From positions 41,691 to 105,690 of the forward strand of contig JASAON010001619.1 of the NCBI GenBank assembly GCA_030849065.1: a stretch of 64,000 nucleotides of DNA, given 5' to 3'. Shown here piece by piece: positions 27,807-36,375 of the stretch. Origin of the DNA: Jaenimonas drosophilae (taxonomy: Eukaryota; Euglenozoa; Kinetoplastea; Trypanosomatida; Trypanosomatidae). A model generated the notes under the pieces. It saw nothing but the letters and a program-made list of their open reading frames with translations, did no database searches and was not told the origin of the DNA. How positions within the stretch are numbered: position 1 is the first letter of the stretch; every line of letters begins with the position of its first letter. The position numbers were made by a program, and so were the translations under genes.

Positions 27807-28019
27807 ATGAACGTTACCCCTTCATCACCTAGTGCTGCAGATGCTACCGCATCCGCCGAGAAATTGTGTGTCTGCGCCACGTGCATGACGCCCATGGCGC
27901 TTCCTCGGCCAACAAAGAACTCCCGCCCAGCTCAGTGCTCGCAGTGCCGCATGACTGGTATGGATATGAAGATCCTATACACGCGCCGTGCCTTCCCAAC
28001 GGAGCACTCCACGCGCTAA
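27807..28019 (+). CDS. Small zinc-ribbon protein, possible RPB12 paralogue
   Basis: A 70-residue protein. A single zinc ribbon CVCATC...AQCSQC is followed by a basic strand KILYTRRA, in the same order and spacing type as the upstream RPB12-like gene. Overall identity beyond the cysteines is low. It may be an ancient duplicate specialised for one polymerase, or an unrelated ribbon. ATG 27807 follows AG 27801-27802. The short length makes the gene call itself less certain than that of its neighbour. Confidence 0.55.
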   Translation: MNVTPSSPSAADATASAEKLCVCATCMTPMALPRPTKNSRPAQCSQCRMTGMDMKILYTRRAFPTEHSTR

Positions 28020-28268
28020 GTCGGTAATCTGCTCCTATCCTAACAACTACTTTCTTGGTGGAAGGACGTCTACACATGTGCTCTGCTTTTGTGTTCTTGC
28101 CTAATCCATCTTGCTTTTCTTCCATGATTGTGCTCTCCATCTAGTTTTTTTTTTCCTGTTTGCGAGTGCCATCTCCGCACAGGCAACACTCATCTTTAGA
28201 CGTCTTGTGCGTGTGGAGGACTTGCATTTTCTTCAAGGAAGACGTGTGAGATACCCACCTAAGGCAAC

Positions 28269-29558
28269 ATGCTCTCTCGTACGTTGGTGCTGGCGCGCGT
28301 TCAGCGTAGGTCGAACAAATCGCCCAACCTTCGCACGAGCTTTACCAAGACCAGCAACTTCAAGAAGGCGGAGAAGGCCAAGATCGAAACCATCGATGGC
28401 GAAGTAGTAAAGGGCCGTGGCAAGTTCCAGCGACGCTCGCATAGCTCGCTGAAGGAGGCCATTGACACAATGGAGCATCCTGCGATTTGGCTGTGGTACC
28501 CATGGCGCAAGAACCCTGAGCCACCTACTCCCTACATGCCTTCTCGCCGTGCGCTGAAGAATGTGCACGGCGCCATCTTCACAGACCTTTCTCCTATTCA
28601 AAAGAAGAAGCAGGAGCAGATGCTCTACGGCGTTAACATTCCCCCGTCGCGGGATATGAAGTTTGAGCAGCAGCACCCGCTCTTAGCCTCAGCCCTCAAG
28701 CAGCTTGACGGCCAGCCAAAGGGATTCCCCTTCTGGTACAAGAAGTACCCCACACGCCGCCACGCCTACGAACGGCGCTTCAGCATTCCAGCAGAGATGC
28801 TGGAGGGGTACAACGAGAATATTCACAAGGCACTTTCGTCTGAGATGATGTCCATCCAGGAGAAGCAGTTCGCTGAGGAGGCGATGTACATGGAGCGCTA
28901 CGCCGAGCATGATTTTGATACCACCAGCCCTGCTGTGCTGGCCGTGAAGCGAGCGCTGAAGGTTCGCGTCCTTCGCAACCATCTTCTAACGAATCCTCAT
29001 AATAACATCATCAAGACCATTCTTGGAAACACGGAGCGCAAGCTCCAACACACGCTACGACGACTGAGAAAGGTGGACTTCAAGAAGTACTGGGAGATCA
29101 TCCGGGACCACGACGTGCAGGACCTCCTTCAGCCACCTAACCTCGTCACCTACCGCCAGGGCTCCTACTGGATGTACGACTGGAATGCTGGACTGGCGAT
29201 CAGCAACAACTTAGCAGACGTGATGGACCCCCGCGGTTTGAATGGGTGCGTGGAGACGGGCCGATCCCGCTCAGAGGTGGCCCGCGACTTGGGCCTTGCC
29301 TACACACGTCCACTTCAGGAGAACGAGAAGAAGCAGCTATCTCAGCAGGCGGTGTACTACGAGCGCTTGGCCAAGTTCAAGCTGGAGCAACCAGAAGCCG
29401 CACGTGCGCAGGAGCGGGACCGCTTTGTGCGTAAGTTCTCCGGCATGTTCCTCAAGATGGACATCAAATCCGGTGCTCCCGACTTCCCTAGCACCTACCG
29501 TAAGCTTCTGGGTACGCACATTGTTCGTTGGTCGTCCAAGCGCCACGGTCCCATGTAA
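28269..29558 (+). CDS. Mitochondrial ribosomal protein uS15m
   Basis: A 429-residue basic protein. The uS15 core lies at about residues 225-285: VLRNHLLTNPHNNIIKTILGNTERKLQHTL then LRKVDFKKYWEIIRDHDV. It matches the bacterial order (LxxHLxxxxxDxxSxRGLxxLxxxRRxLLxYLxxxDxxxYxxLI), with the DHHS signature changed to NPHNN. Bacterial S15 has about 89 residues, so most of this protein is N- and C-terminal extension, as is common in the protein-rich kinetoplastid mitoribosome. The N terminus MLSRTLVLARVQRRSNKS is a typical mitochondrial presequence. Confidence 0.75.
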   Translation: MLSRTLVLARVQRRSNKSPNLRTSFTKTSNFKKAEKAKIETIDGEVVKGRGKFQRRSHSSLKEAIDTMEHPAIWLWYPWRKNPEPPTPYMPSRRALKNVHGAIFTDLSPIQKKKQEQMLYGVNIPPSRDMKFEQQHPLLASALKQLDGQPKGFPFWYKKYPTRRHAYERRFSIPAEMLEGYNENIHKALSSEMMSIQEKQFAEEAMYMERYAEHDFDTTSPAVLAVKRALKVRVLRNHLLTNPHNNIIKTILGNTERKLQHTLRRLRKVDFKKYWEIIRDHDVQDLLQPPNLVTYRQGSYWMYDWNAGLAISNNLADVMDPRGLNGCVETGRSRSEVARDLGLAYTRPLQENEKKQLSQQAVYYERLAKFKLEQPEAARAQERDRFVRKFSGMFLKMDIKSGAPDFPSTYRKLLGTHIVRWSSKRHGPM

Positions 29559-29998
29559 TTGGGCTACGATGCGGCTTGCACAATGGTACGCAGGCGTACT
29601 GTTGTGGTTGAACATGCAAGGTGGTTGTGTTGTGTAGTACAGATCGTAGGCGTTCTTGTGTGTGTGTGTGTACTGGACCGTACTGTTAACTGAAATGAAT
29701 GGGCGCCTCATCCATAAATTTGGCACACTCATTGCCAAAAAGCACTTCTGCTACTACTATGATGCACACATATCTCAGACTCTTTCTTTTCTCTTCCCAA
29801 ATCTAATCAACCTGTGTTTATTGCAGCAGTACGGCGCAAAAGCCCTCAAACGTCGGGCGTGTGCCACTCATACCATCTCTCCCACTAAATTGGCTTCAGC
29901 AGCCCATGGAGAGGGGAGTGATCACTCTCCAGCTTCTTTAGACCTTAGATCCCGCTGGACCTTCCTCCGAACACGTCACTTGCTTCACAACATCTCCA
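29559..29998 (+). other. Intergenic region, no gene seen
   Basis: About 440 bases with a short (TG)n run at 29657-29671 and a T/C tract at 29780-29824 ending in AG 29826-29827, the probable SL acceptor of the WW/MORN gene. Its mRNA would have a leader of about 170 bases. Confidence 0.45.
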
Positions 29999-32831
29999 AT
30001 GCTCATTCCTGAGCGGATTATTGTGGGCACTACCTGCTATGCCCATTTTCAGCGGCAACACCGCGATTTCTATGCTCCATCGTCAACGCTTCCGCAACCG
30101 CCGCTTACACATCTCTGGCGGTGTGGCTTCTCCGCCGAGTCAGTACACATGTTCTTTTTCAATCCTGCGGTTGGGAAGTCGGTGTGGGTACTTCCCGAGA
30201 TTGATGCCTTTGGCAACTACGTCTTCAACGTGGACGCAACGGTTCGAGTAGAGGGTGAGGTCGCTGCAGCAGAGCCAGAATCAAATTCTCTTCACACCTT
30301 CCGTGCGCGCCATCCGCAGCTTCAGGAGGAGCATCAATGTCCCATTCACCAGCTCGGAAGCGCCTCCACCAGTCCTGGAATGAGCCCATCCAAGGCAGAA
30401 CACACTGCTGACACTCGTACCCCACCACATCAACGTAGCTCCACAACGGCATCGCATGGATATCACCACCTTCGAGCACAAGTTGCCCTCAATACGGCAG
30501 CCCGTCTTACCGCAGAGGTTTCTGCCCTGCTCTCTAACTTCGAGACTCCGGCGGAACGTGTACGTGGACCGCATGCCTCTTACACCTCCCTCCACGACGG
30601 CGGCACGCGTACCACAAGCACAGCCTATGCCGCCACCAACTCCAGCAGCGACACTTCACCTCCTGAGCACAGTAACGGTGATACGTCCGCCATGACCAGC
30701 TGCTGCTCACCCCTCACACCTTCACCCACCACCCAACCTGGTAAAAGCACCACACATGGCGTCAATCTCGCTACAGACCACATCCACAGCTTACCCATTG
30801 CCCAGGGCGGAGAGGCTCCCTTCATGGCGAGCAGCGCTCGAAGCCGTCTCGCGGCATGGAGAAGCAAACAACGAAACACGTCGATGAGCAACAACACCAG
30901 CCGAATCACGGATCAGACTTCCACCCCTGAGAAGCACACTCCAATGAGACCTCCTGCCGACCTCCGCAATAGTGCTTCATCCAACACTCCAAAAACAGCA
31001 CCGAACATCTCCAGCCGTGCTTCTGCACCACAATCGACGCCAGCGTCTGCTTCTAAGGAGCTCACTCCGTCTGCACCGGAGCTTCCACCAGCATCCAACG
31101 GCGGTGGATCGAAGCCCGCAACCCAGCCCGCTTCTCAGCAACCCTCTTCTATAGCAGCCCAACCCACATCGAAGTCCTCCAGTCGCCCTGCTGCTTCGAA
31201 GCCTGTGTCTCACCCTGCTTCGGAAGAACCCTCTTCTATAGCAGCCCAACCCACATCGAAGTCCTCCAGTCGCCCTGCTGCTTCGAAGCCTGTGTCTCAC
31301 CCTGCTTCGGAAGAACCCTCTTCTATANGTGTCTCACCCTGCTTCGGAAGAACCCTCTTCTATAGCAGCCCAACCCACATCGAAGATTTTGAAATACTCC
31401 GGTGATCATTCGGAGTTGCTCATGTGTTTGCCCGCTGGGTTTGGTTTGCTGTCACGTACTAGCGCGGAGAAACAACCGGGGCGTGAACGGAGTGTGGTGA
31501 GAGATGTGGCGGAGCGAAGAAGGCAGTACGAGCGAGCAGAGGAGGTGGAGAGGACGCGCATTGCCGCAGAGGGTAGGACAGTTGGAGTTGCCGAGGTAGG
31601 GAAGGTGATTGTCACGGGGAATGCTACCTTTGCCACACGTTTTGCAGAGGTTAATGAACTGTGGGAATCGGCTTGTGTGAAGGCTGTGAAGTGGGAGTGC
31701 GAGATGGATCGGGATATCGAAGAAAACGTTCAAATTGTTGCGGATGTGAGTGCGTTGCTCACTCAAACGCCGGTTGTGGTGAGGAGCTCTTCGCGTGGTG
31801 TTTCATCTGAACGGAGGGCGTATCAACAGACTGGGCATAGAGTAGTGGAGCAGACGAGTAAGAAAGGCCCCGCGGTGCATCGCAAAGTGCTGCTGCGCTA
31901 TGATGGTAGGCATGAGTATGTGGGAGATGCCGATGTCCATGGCGAAGGAAGTGAGCTCAAGGCTGCTTCTACTGCTGCTGTCGGCGCCACTCATGCAGAC
32001 GATTTGCTTCAAGTGAAACCTCTGCAAGCGCGAAGGAATGGGCGTGGCCGCATGACGTACGATCGGTCCGTGATGCATGCGAGTGATGTGGGCGAGGCAC
32101 ATGTTTCCTTCTTTGATGGGGAGTGGAGCTGCGACAAGCGTCAGGGGGATGGCTACCTATCCCTTACACACACAGCAGTAGAGGGGAGATGGCAGGATGA
32201 TGCCCTGCAAGGCGGTGCGCTACTGCAGTCGCAGCACTTAAGTGCTACGTGCAGCTTTGATGGAGGTCGTCCCGTTGGCAGCATCGTGGCGGAGTTGGAT
32301 ACCCACGCAACCTATGCTGGTAGCCTCCCAGGGCCTATGCCCACGCCTGCATCATCTTCACCCTACGTGGCGGGGGCGTTGAGTTTGGGCTCACGCGATT
32401 GTGTGGAGTGGGTCGAAGCTCGACGAGGTTCAACAACATTTCCTTCGTCCTCTCGACCCGTGGGAAGCTTCGATGGAACAGGACGCTGCCGAGTGCGCTA
32501 CAACAACGGGGTCTCCTTCGCTGGTACGGTACGTGGGTTTGTGTTGGAAGGCCGCGGGCACTACACCTTTGAGGGTGGGAATGAGTATGTTGGCCGCATC
32601 GTGCAGGGGCTTCCCGAGGGTCATGGCCTCTGGCGCTTTGGAAATGGAGACATCTACGTTGGCTCATTTGGCCAGGGATGGCTCACTGGTGAAGGTACCC
32701 TGGTGACACAGGACTTCATCTTCGATGGCCAGTGGCACCATGGCAGCATGCATGGCCGTGGACGTATCGTGTACCGCAGTGGGGATGTGTGGGATGGACG
32801 TTTGTCCCACGATGAACCTCTCCTTGGGTGA
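29999..32831 (+). CDS. WW-like and MORN-repeat protein, interrupted by an assembly gap
   Basis: Two open frames (29999 to the N at 31328, and 31329 to 32831) are parts of one gene. The N terminus has a WW-like segment: FFFNPAVGKSVWVLPE (about residues 50-66). A long Ser/Thr/Pro-rich region follows, with an 87-base tandem repeat (29 residues, PAASKPVSHPASEEPSSI...). The C-terminal ~150 residues hold MORN repeats (GRGHYTFEGGNEYVG, GHGLWRFGNGDIYVG, GRGRIVYRSGDVWDG). The frame shift at the N is artificial: the missing part of the repeat unit would be 51 bases, or 51 plus multiples of 87, all divisible by three. MORN proteins often scaffold flagellar or membrane-linked structures. Confidence 0.75.
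31128..31385 (+). repeat. 87-bp in-frame coding tandem repeat with collapsed assembly gap
   Basis: Two complete, identical 87-base units lie at 31154-31240 and 31241-31327. A degenerate partial copy precedes them. After the single N at 31328 comes the last 36 bases of a unit (31329-31364) and then 21 bases of another (31365-31385). The assembler evidently could not resolve copy number. The unit encodes 29 Ser/Pro/Ala-rich residues. Confidence 0.9.
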
Positions 32832-33025
32832 AATCTTGGTCGTTCTGCGGGTAGCTACTTACATTTGCACAAAAAAACCTGTGATGATTGTTATGGCTCA
32901 TCTTCTCACTTTTGTGTGTGTGAGTACCAGCACAACGTCTACCTCCCTCCTCTTTTTTTCGGTTGTTGTTTTAGAGTACCGTTGTTGAGGAAGTTGAGCC
33001 CCGCAGCTCCCAGAGCATCACACCC

Positions 33026-33460
33026 ATGGGCTACACCCGAGAGCGCACCAACCGCCACTTTTTTGTGGCTCGTGCGAATGCCTTCTTCTCTCGACTTCCG
33101 ATTGCTCGCATCCAACGCTCCATGGCTATGGATGCCATCAAGCGTGGCCGCATGAAGCCTTGGCGCTACACAAAGGAGCAGATTCTGGGCTCCCCCATTA
33201 CCTGCCACTTTGATTACAATCCACGACCAGTGCGTCTAATTGGTACCGTGATGGATGCACACACGCAGGAGACCAGCATCAAGGGTGGTCTCAAGGTGTA
33301 CGCCAGAAATGAGGAGACAAATATGATGTTGTGGATTCCAGCAGGTAATCCGAAGATTAAGTACGAGGTTACCTCGGCCAAGGGAAGCTTTGAGCACTAC
33401 CTCGATGAACGCGATAAGTGGGATGAGGCGTGGCTCACTGGCCGTGCGCGCATGAAGTAA
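33026..33460 (+). CDS. Small basic protein, possibly mitochondrial (unknown)
   Basis: A 144-residue basic protein. The N terminus MGYTRERTNRHFFVARANAFF could be a mitochondrial presequence. The middle holds KPWRYTKEQILGSPI, then RPVRLIGTVMDAHTQ, a beta-strand-like GLKVYARN and a WIPAGNPKIKYEV segment. The C terminus is charged (LDERDKWDEAW). Size, charge and strand pattern suggest a ribosome- or RNA-associated protein, but I do not recognise the family. The start follows AG 33012-33013 by 12 bases. Confidence 0.6.
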   Translation: MGYTRERTNRHFFVARANAFFSRLPIARIQRSMAMDAIKRGRMKPWRYTKEQILGSPITCHFDYNPRPVRLIGTVMDAHTQETSIKGGLKVYARNEETNMMLWIPAGNPKIKYEVTSAKGSFEHYLDERDKWDEAWLTGRARMK

Positions 33461-33703
33461 GGTCTCAACAATACACGGAGAAAGTAAGTGCCCTTCACAA
33501 CAAGTGAGGGAAGGACACTGTTAGATACATGTACCACTTAATTTGCTTGTATCAGGATGATGTACTCTTCATTGTTTCTTCACTTGATCATCATCATCTT
33601 CAGTTGTTCTAGTTCGTTCTTTCCACAGTCTGTCTGTGTGCGACTGCGGTGCTTCGTGCTTGGGTTTACATCAACTCGTAGCAACACTAGCTTTTGCCTC
33701 ACA

Positions 33704-34387
33704 ATGGCACCACCAAACGAAATGCAACAAATGGAGATGGAGATGGTGGAAGGTATGTACGATACGTATGAGCCCATCTCAGACGATCCACCATCCTACT
33801 CAGTGCTCATGGCCCCCACATCTGAAGACGCACCAGAGCTGAAGGTGTGCATTTCCTACCCAGAGAGCTACCCAGAGGAGGCGGCATGTGTGATTGCGCT
33901 AGAAAACATCTCCAAACACCACCGATTGCAGTTGGGGAATATCACCAAAGCAGTGGCCGCCACATGCGAGGAAAACATTGGCACCCACAGCGTTATTTTA
34001 GCACTTCAGCAGGTGCAGGAGTTCCTCTCCACAGCAGCGGAAGAGGCGGAGAAGGCGGAGCTCGTTCGTCGTGGTGCTGCGCTTGAGGCTGCGAGCATCT
34101 CCGCCAATGGTGCCAGCGCGGAGGACCCCACAATCCGCATGGGTACTGCCGTCACAAAGGAGCTGTTTGAGACGTGGAGCAAGCAACATCAGGCAGAGAA
34201 GGCACGTCTACGACAGGAGCGGGAGAAGAAGATTACCCGCGTGTCTGCCTCCAAGCTCAGTGGTAAGCAGCTCTGGGATAGCACCCTCAAGGCGGCTGAC
34301 TGGGAGTTGTTCGGTGAGGAGGGCGGCGAGGACGTTGATTTCGATACTCTGCAGGATCTGGATGAAGATGAGTTCGATTTTGATTGA
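33704..34387 (+). CDS. RWDD1/Gir2-like RWD-domain protein
   Basis: A 227-residue protein from ATG 33704; the longer frame from 33557 starts in T-rich UTR. Residues 1-110 are an RWD domain: QMEMEMVEGMYDTY start, PPSYSVLM, then the CISYPESYPEEAA motif equivalent to the YPxxxP turn, and a helix with NIGTHSVILALQQVQEFL. The C-terminal part KLSGKQLWDS followed by an acidic tail (EDVDFDTLQDLDEDEFDFD) is the RWDD1/Gir2 signature. Gir2 binds the GTPase Rbg2/DRG and the Gcn1 translation-stress system. The DFRP-binding region looks intact. Confidence 0.85.
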   Translation: MAPPNEMQQMEMEMVEGMYDTYEPISDDPPSYSVLMAPTSEDAPELKVCISYPESYPEEAACVIALENISKHHRLQLGNITKAVAATCEENIGTHSVILALQQVQEFLSTAAEEAEKAELVRRGAALEAASISANGASAEDPTIRMGTAVTKELFETWSKQHQAEKARLRQEREKKITRVSASKLSGKQLWDSTLKAADWELFGEEGGEDVDFDTLQDLDEDEFDFD

Positions 34388-34570
34388 TGGGCAGAAGTTT
34401 AGTGGTGTGTGCGTGAGGATGCCACACTCACTGTAATCGTTGGGAGAGAACCGAATAAGGTGCTGCCGTGGAATTCCACAGTAAAATTGTCGCTTGTGTT
34501 TCTTCTCGTGGGGTGTGAAGGACGTGTGCAGATCATATTTGTGCTTCTTGATGCAAATGATATGTTCTCT

Positions 34571-34594
34571 TTTTTTGTCTTCCTTGTGTTGTAG
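34571..34594 (+). promoter_or_regulatory. Polypyrimidine tract and SL acceptor for the DnaJ-like gene
   Basis: A T-rich tract at 34566-34584 is followed by the AG at 34593-34594. The first ATG afterwards is 34613; the longer frame from 34601 begins with GTG. Confidence 0.5.
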
Positions 34595-34612
34595 CTTCTC
34601 GTGTTCCCGCAC

Positions 34613-36070
34613 ATGTTGTGGAGACACCCCACCTCCGCGTGGTCAGTTGGGTTGGCCAACCGCGGCGCGCAGAGGCATCCATGGACCGTCGCTCGCTCTG
34701 CCGGAGTACGCCACTACAGTGTTATTCAGCGAGGGCATGATCGGCAAAAGGAATCCCTCTATGACAAGTTGGGCTTCGAAAAAGATTCCGAGGCTGTGCG
34801 TGTGCGGCGTTCAACGGAGGAGCTGCAGCGAGGCTTTGTCTTGAGGGCCAGTGAGCTGCAGGACCCTGCGATGAATCATGACGAAAACCAGCGACTTGCC
34901 GAGATGAAGGAAGCCTTCGTGCTCCTTTCCGATGAAAACTTTCGATCTAACTACGCGAGCCACTCCTACAGCTCCAACGATGCACAGCTGCACATTATGC
35001 AGGACGGAGGCCAAGTGGCCGCCAACTTCAACCCAGAACACCAACACCATTTTGCCTTTCTGGACCACTCAGTGCCAGCGGCAGAGAAGCCGATGGCGTC
35101 ACACAGCAGTCATGCTGAGGCCTTTCAGAATGCAACAGGCGTACGTGAAGTACCTGGAGGGGCACATCCCTTCTCCGCCTCGGAGGCTCACGGCCCAATG
35201 CATGGCCCTGACCTCTCCGTTGTTCTCCACGTCACGTGCGAAGAGGCCCTTCTTGGCTGTAGTAAGGTTGTGCAGTTGCGTAAAAATGTTCGCTGTGGGA
35301 GCTGCGACGGTGAAGGCCGGCAACGCTTGAGTAAACCTCGCAAGTGCCCGCAGTGCCTCGGCCGTGGGAGCTCTTGTTTGCCCAGCGCCACTTACCACAT
35401 TGAGCGCAGCTGCAAGTACTGTCTGGGTGAGGGAACCGTTCCTCCTCCACGATGCGGTCAGTGCGGAGGTCGTGGAGTACAGCTTCTACGGACGGTGGAG
35501 GTGCCTGTGGTGGTGCCTCCACGCACGCCATCGCTGAGCAACTTCCGTATTCCTCATCAAGGCCATGATGGGGTGCGCGGAGGACGTGCAGGAGATTTGG
35601 TGATTAGCCTCCTTGCAGCAGAACACCGCTACTTCCACATGCTTGACAACAATTTACACGCCATTCTCCCAATTTCATTATCAGTGTCGTTGCTCGGTGG
35701 GATGATCAACGTACCAACGCTTCGGGGGCGTGTATCTCTTCGGGTACCTCCTTGTGTGCGCAATGGGCAGATACTTTCCATGAAGCAGCCGCTTTTACCA
35801 GATGAGATGCACGGGGAGGCCAGCACAACTGCATCGAGCGCTCATGGTGATCTGTGGTTGCGCTTCCACGTCTTGGTGATGCTCCCCAAGGTATCCGACC
35901 TGACGGGCAGACAGCGCATGGCTCTACACACGTTTGAGGATGTTCCCGATGGTACTGCGCGCCACAACTCCGCCGAAACCTCCACTGAGGAGGCAGCCAT
36001 TGCCGCCCGAAGAGACCAGTGCGTGGCGATGAAGCAACGCTTTCACCATTGGTTTGCAGCGTCCAAGTAG
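34613..36070 (+). CDS. Mitochondrial DnaJ-like chaperone with degenerate J domain
   Basis: A 485-residue protein. The N terminus MLWRHPTSAWSVGLANRG is a likely mitochondrial presequence. A J-like domain covers about residues 45-115 (LYDKLGFEKD ... MKEAFVLLSDENFRSNYA), but the HPD tripeptide that stimulates Hsp70 ATPase is missing; the aligned place reads ELQDPAMN. The zinc domain has all four CxxCxGxG motifs: CGSCDGEG, CPQCLGRG, CKYCLGEG and CGQCGGRG (about 225-300). The C-terminal substrate domain includes GDLVISLLAAEH and LLGGMINVPTLRGRVSLRVPP. This is type I DnaJ (Mdj1-like) architecture without the Hsp70 switch, so it may act as a holdase. Confidence 0.82.
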   Translation: MLWRHPTSAWSVGLANRGAQRHPWTVARSAGVRHYSVIQRGHDRQKESLYDKLGFEKDSEAVRVRRSTEELQRGFVLRASELQDPAMNHDENQRLAEMKEAFVLLSDENFRSNYASHSYSSNDAQLHIMQDGGQVAANFNPEHQHHFAFLDHSVPAAEKPMASHSSHAEAFQNATGVREVPGGAHPFSASEAHGPMHGPDLSVVLHVTCEEALLGCSKVVQLRKNVRCGSCDGEGRQRLSKPRKCPQCLGRGSSCLPSATYHIERSCKYCLGEGTVPPPRCGQCGGRGVQLLRTVEVPVVVPPRTPSLSNFRIPHQGHDGVRGGRAGDLVISLLAAEHRYFHMLDNNLHAILPISLSVSLLGGMINVPTLRGRVSLRVPPCVRNGQILSMKQPLLPDEMHGEASTTASSAHGDLWLRFHVLVMLPKVSDLTGRQRMALHTFEDVPDGTARHNSAETSTEEAAIAARRDQCVAMKQRFHHWFAASK

Positions 36071-36375
36071 CTGCCAAACGAGTAATCGGATTTTTGATAA
36101 GTACACCACACAACAATAATTGCCTTGTGACAGGGGTCTGATTGGGTGACGTTGCTGTTTCCTGAAGTGCTTGCGTGGCTGAATAGGGGAGGAGCATCTT
36201 CATTGAACAACCCACTTCTTACTTCTCATGTGTTGATGCCAAAGAAGGAAACCACCAACCAACCACTTTGATTGCACAGCATTGATCTCCATTCACGCGT
36301 TTGACACTCGCAACTGATCCGAAAAGAAAATAGCACAATATAGTTTCAGCCACACACTCCACAACCAAAGAACAC
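36071..36375 (+). other. Intergenic region, no gene seen
   Basis: About 305 bases. A C/T-mixed stretch precedes AG dinucleotides near 36240-36248; no other element is seen. Confidence 0.35.

Noticed and set aside
31128..31385. Tandem repeats considered as a CRISPR array or mobile element
   Set aside because: The units are contiguous without spacers, in frame and coding within a MORN protein gene, so they are a protein repeat.
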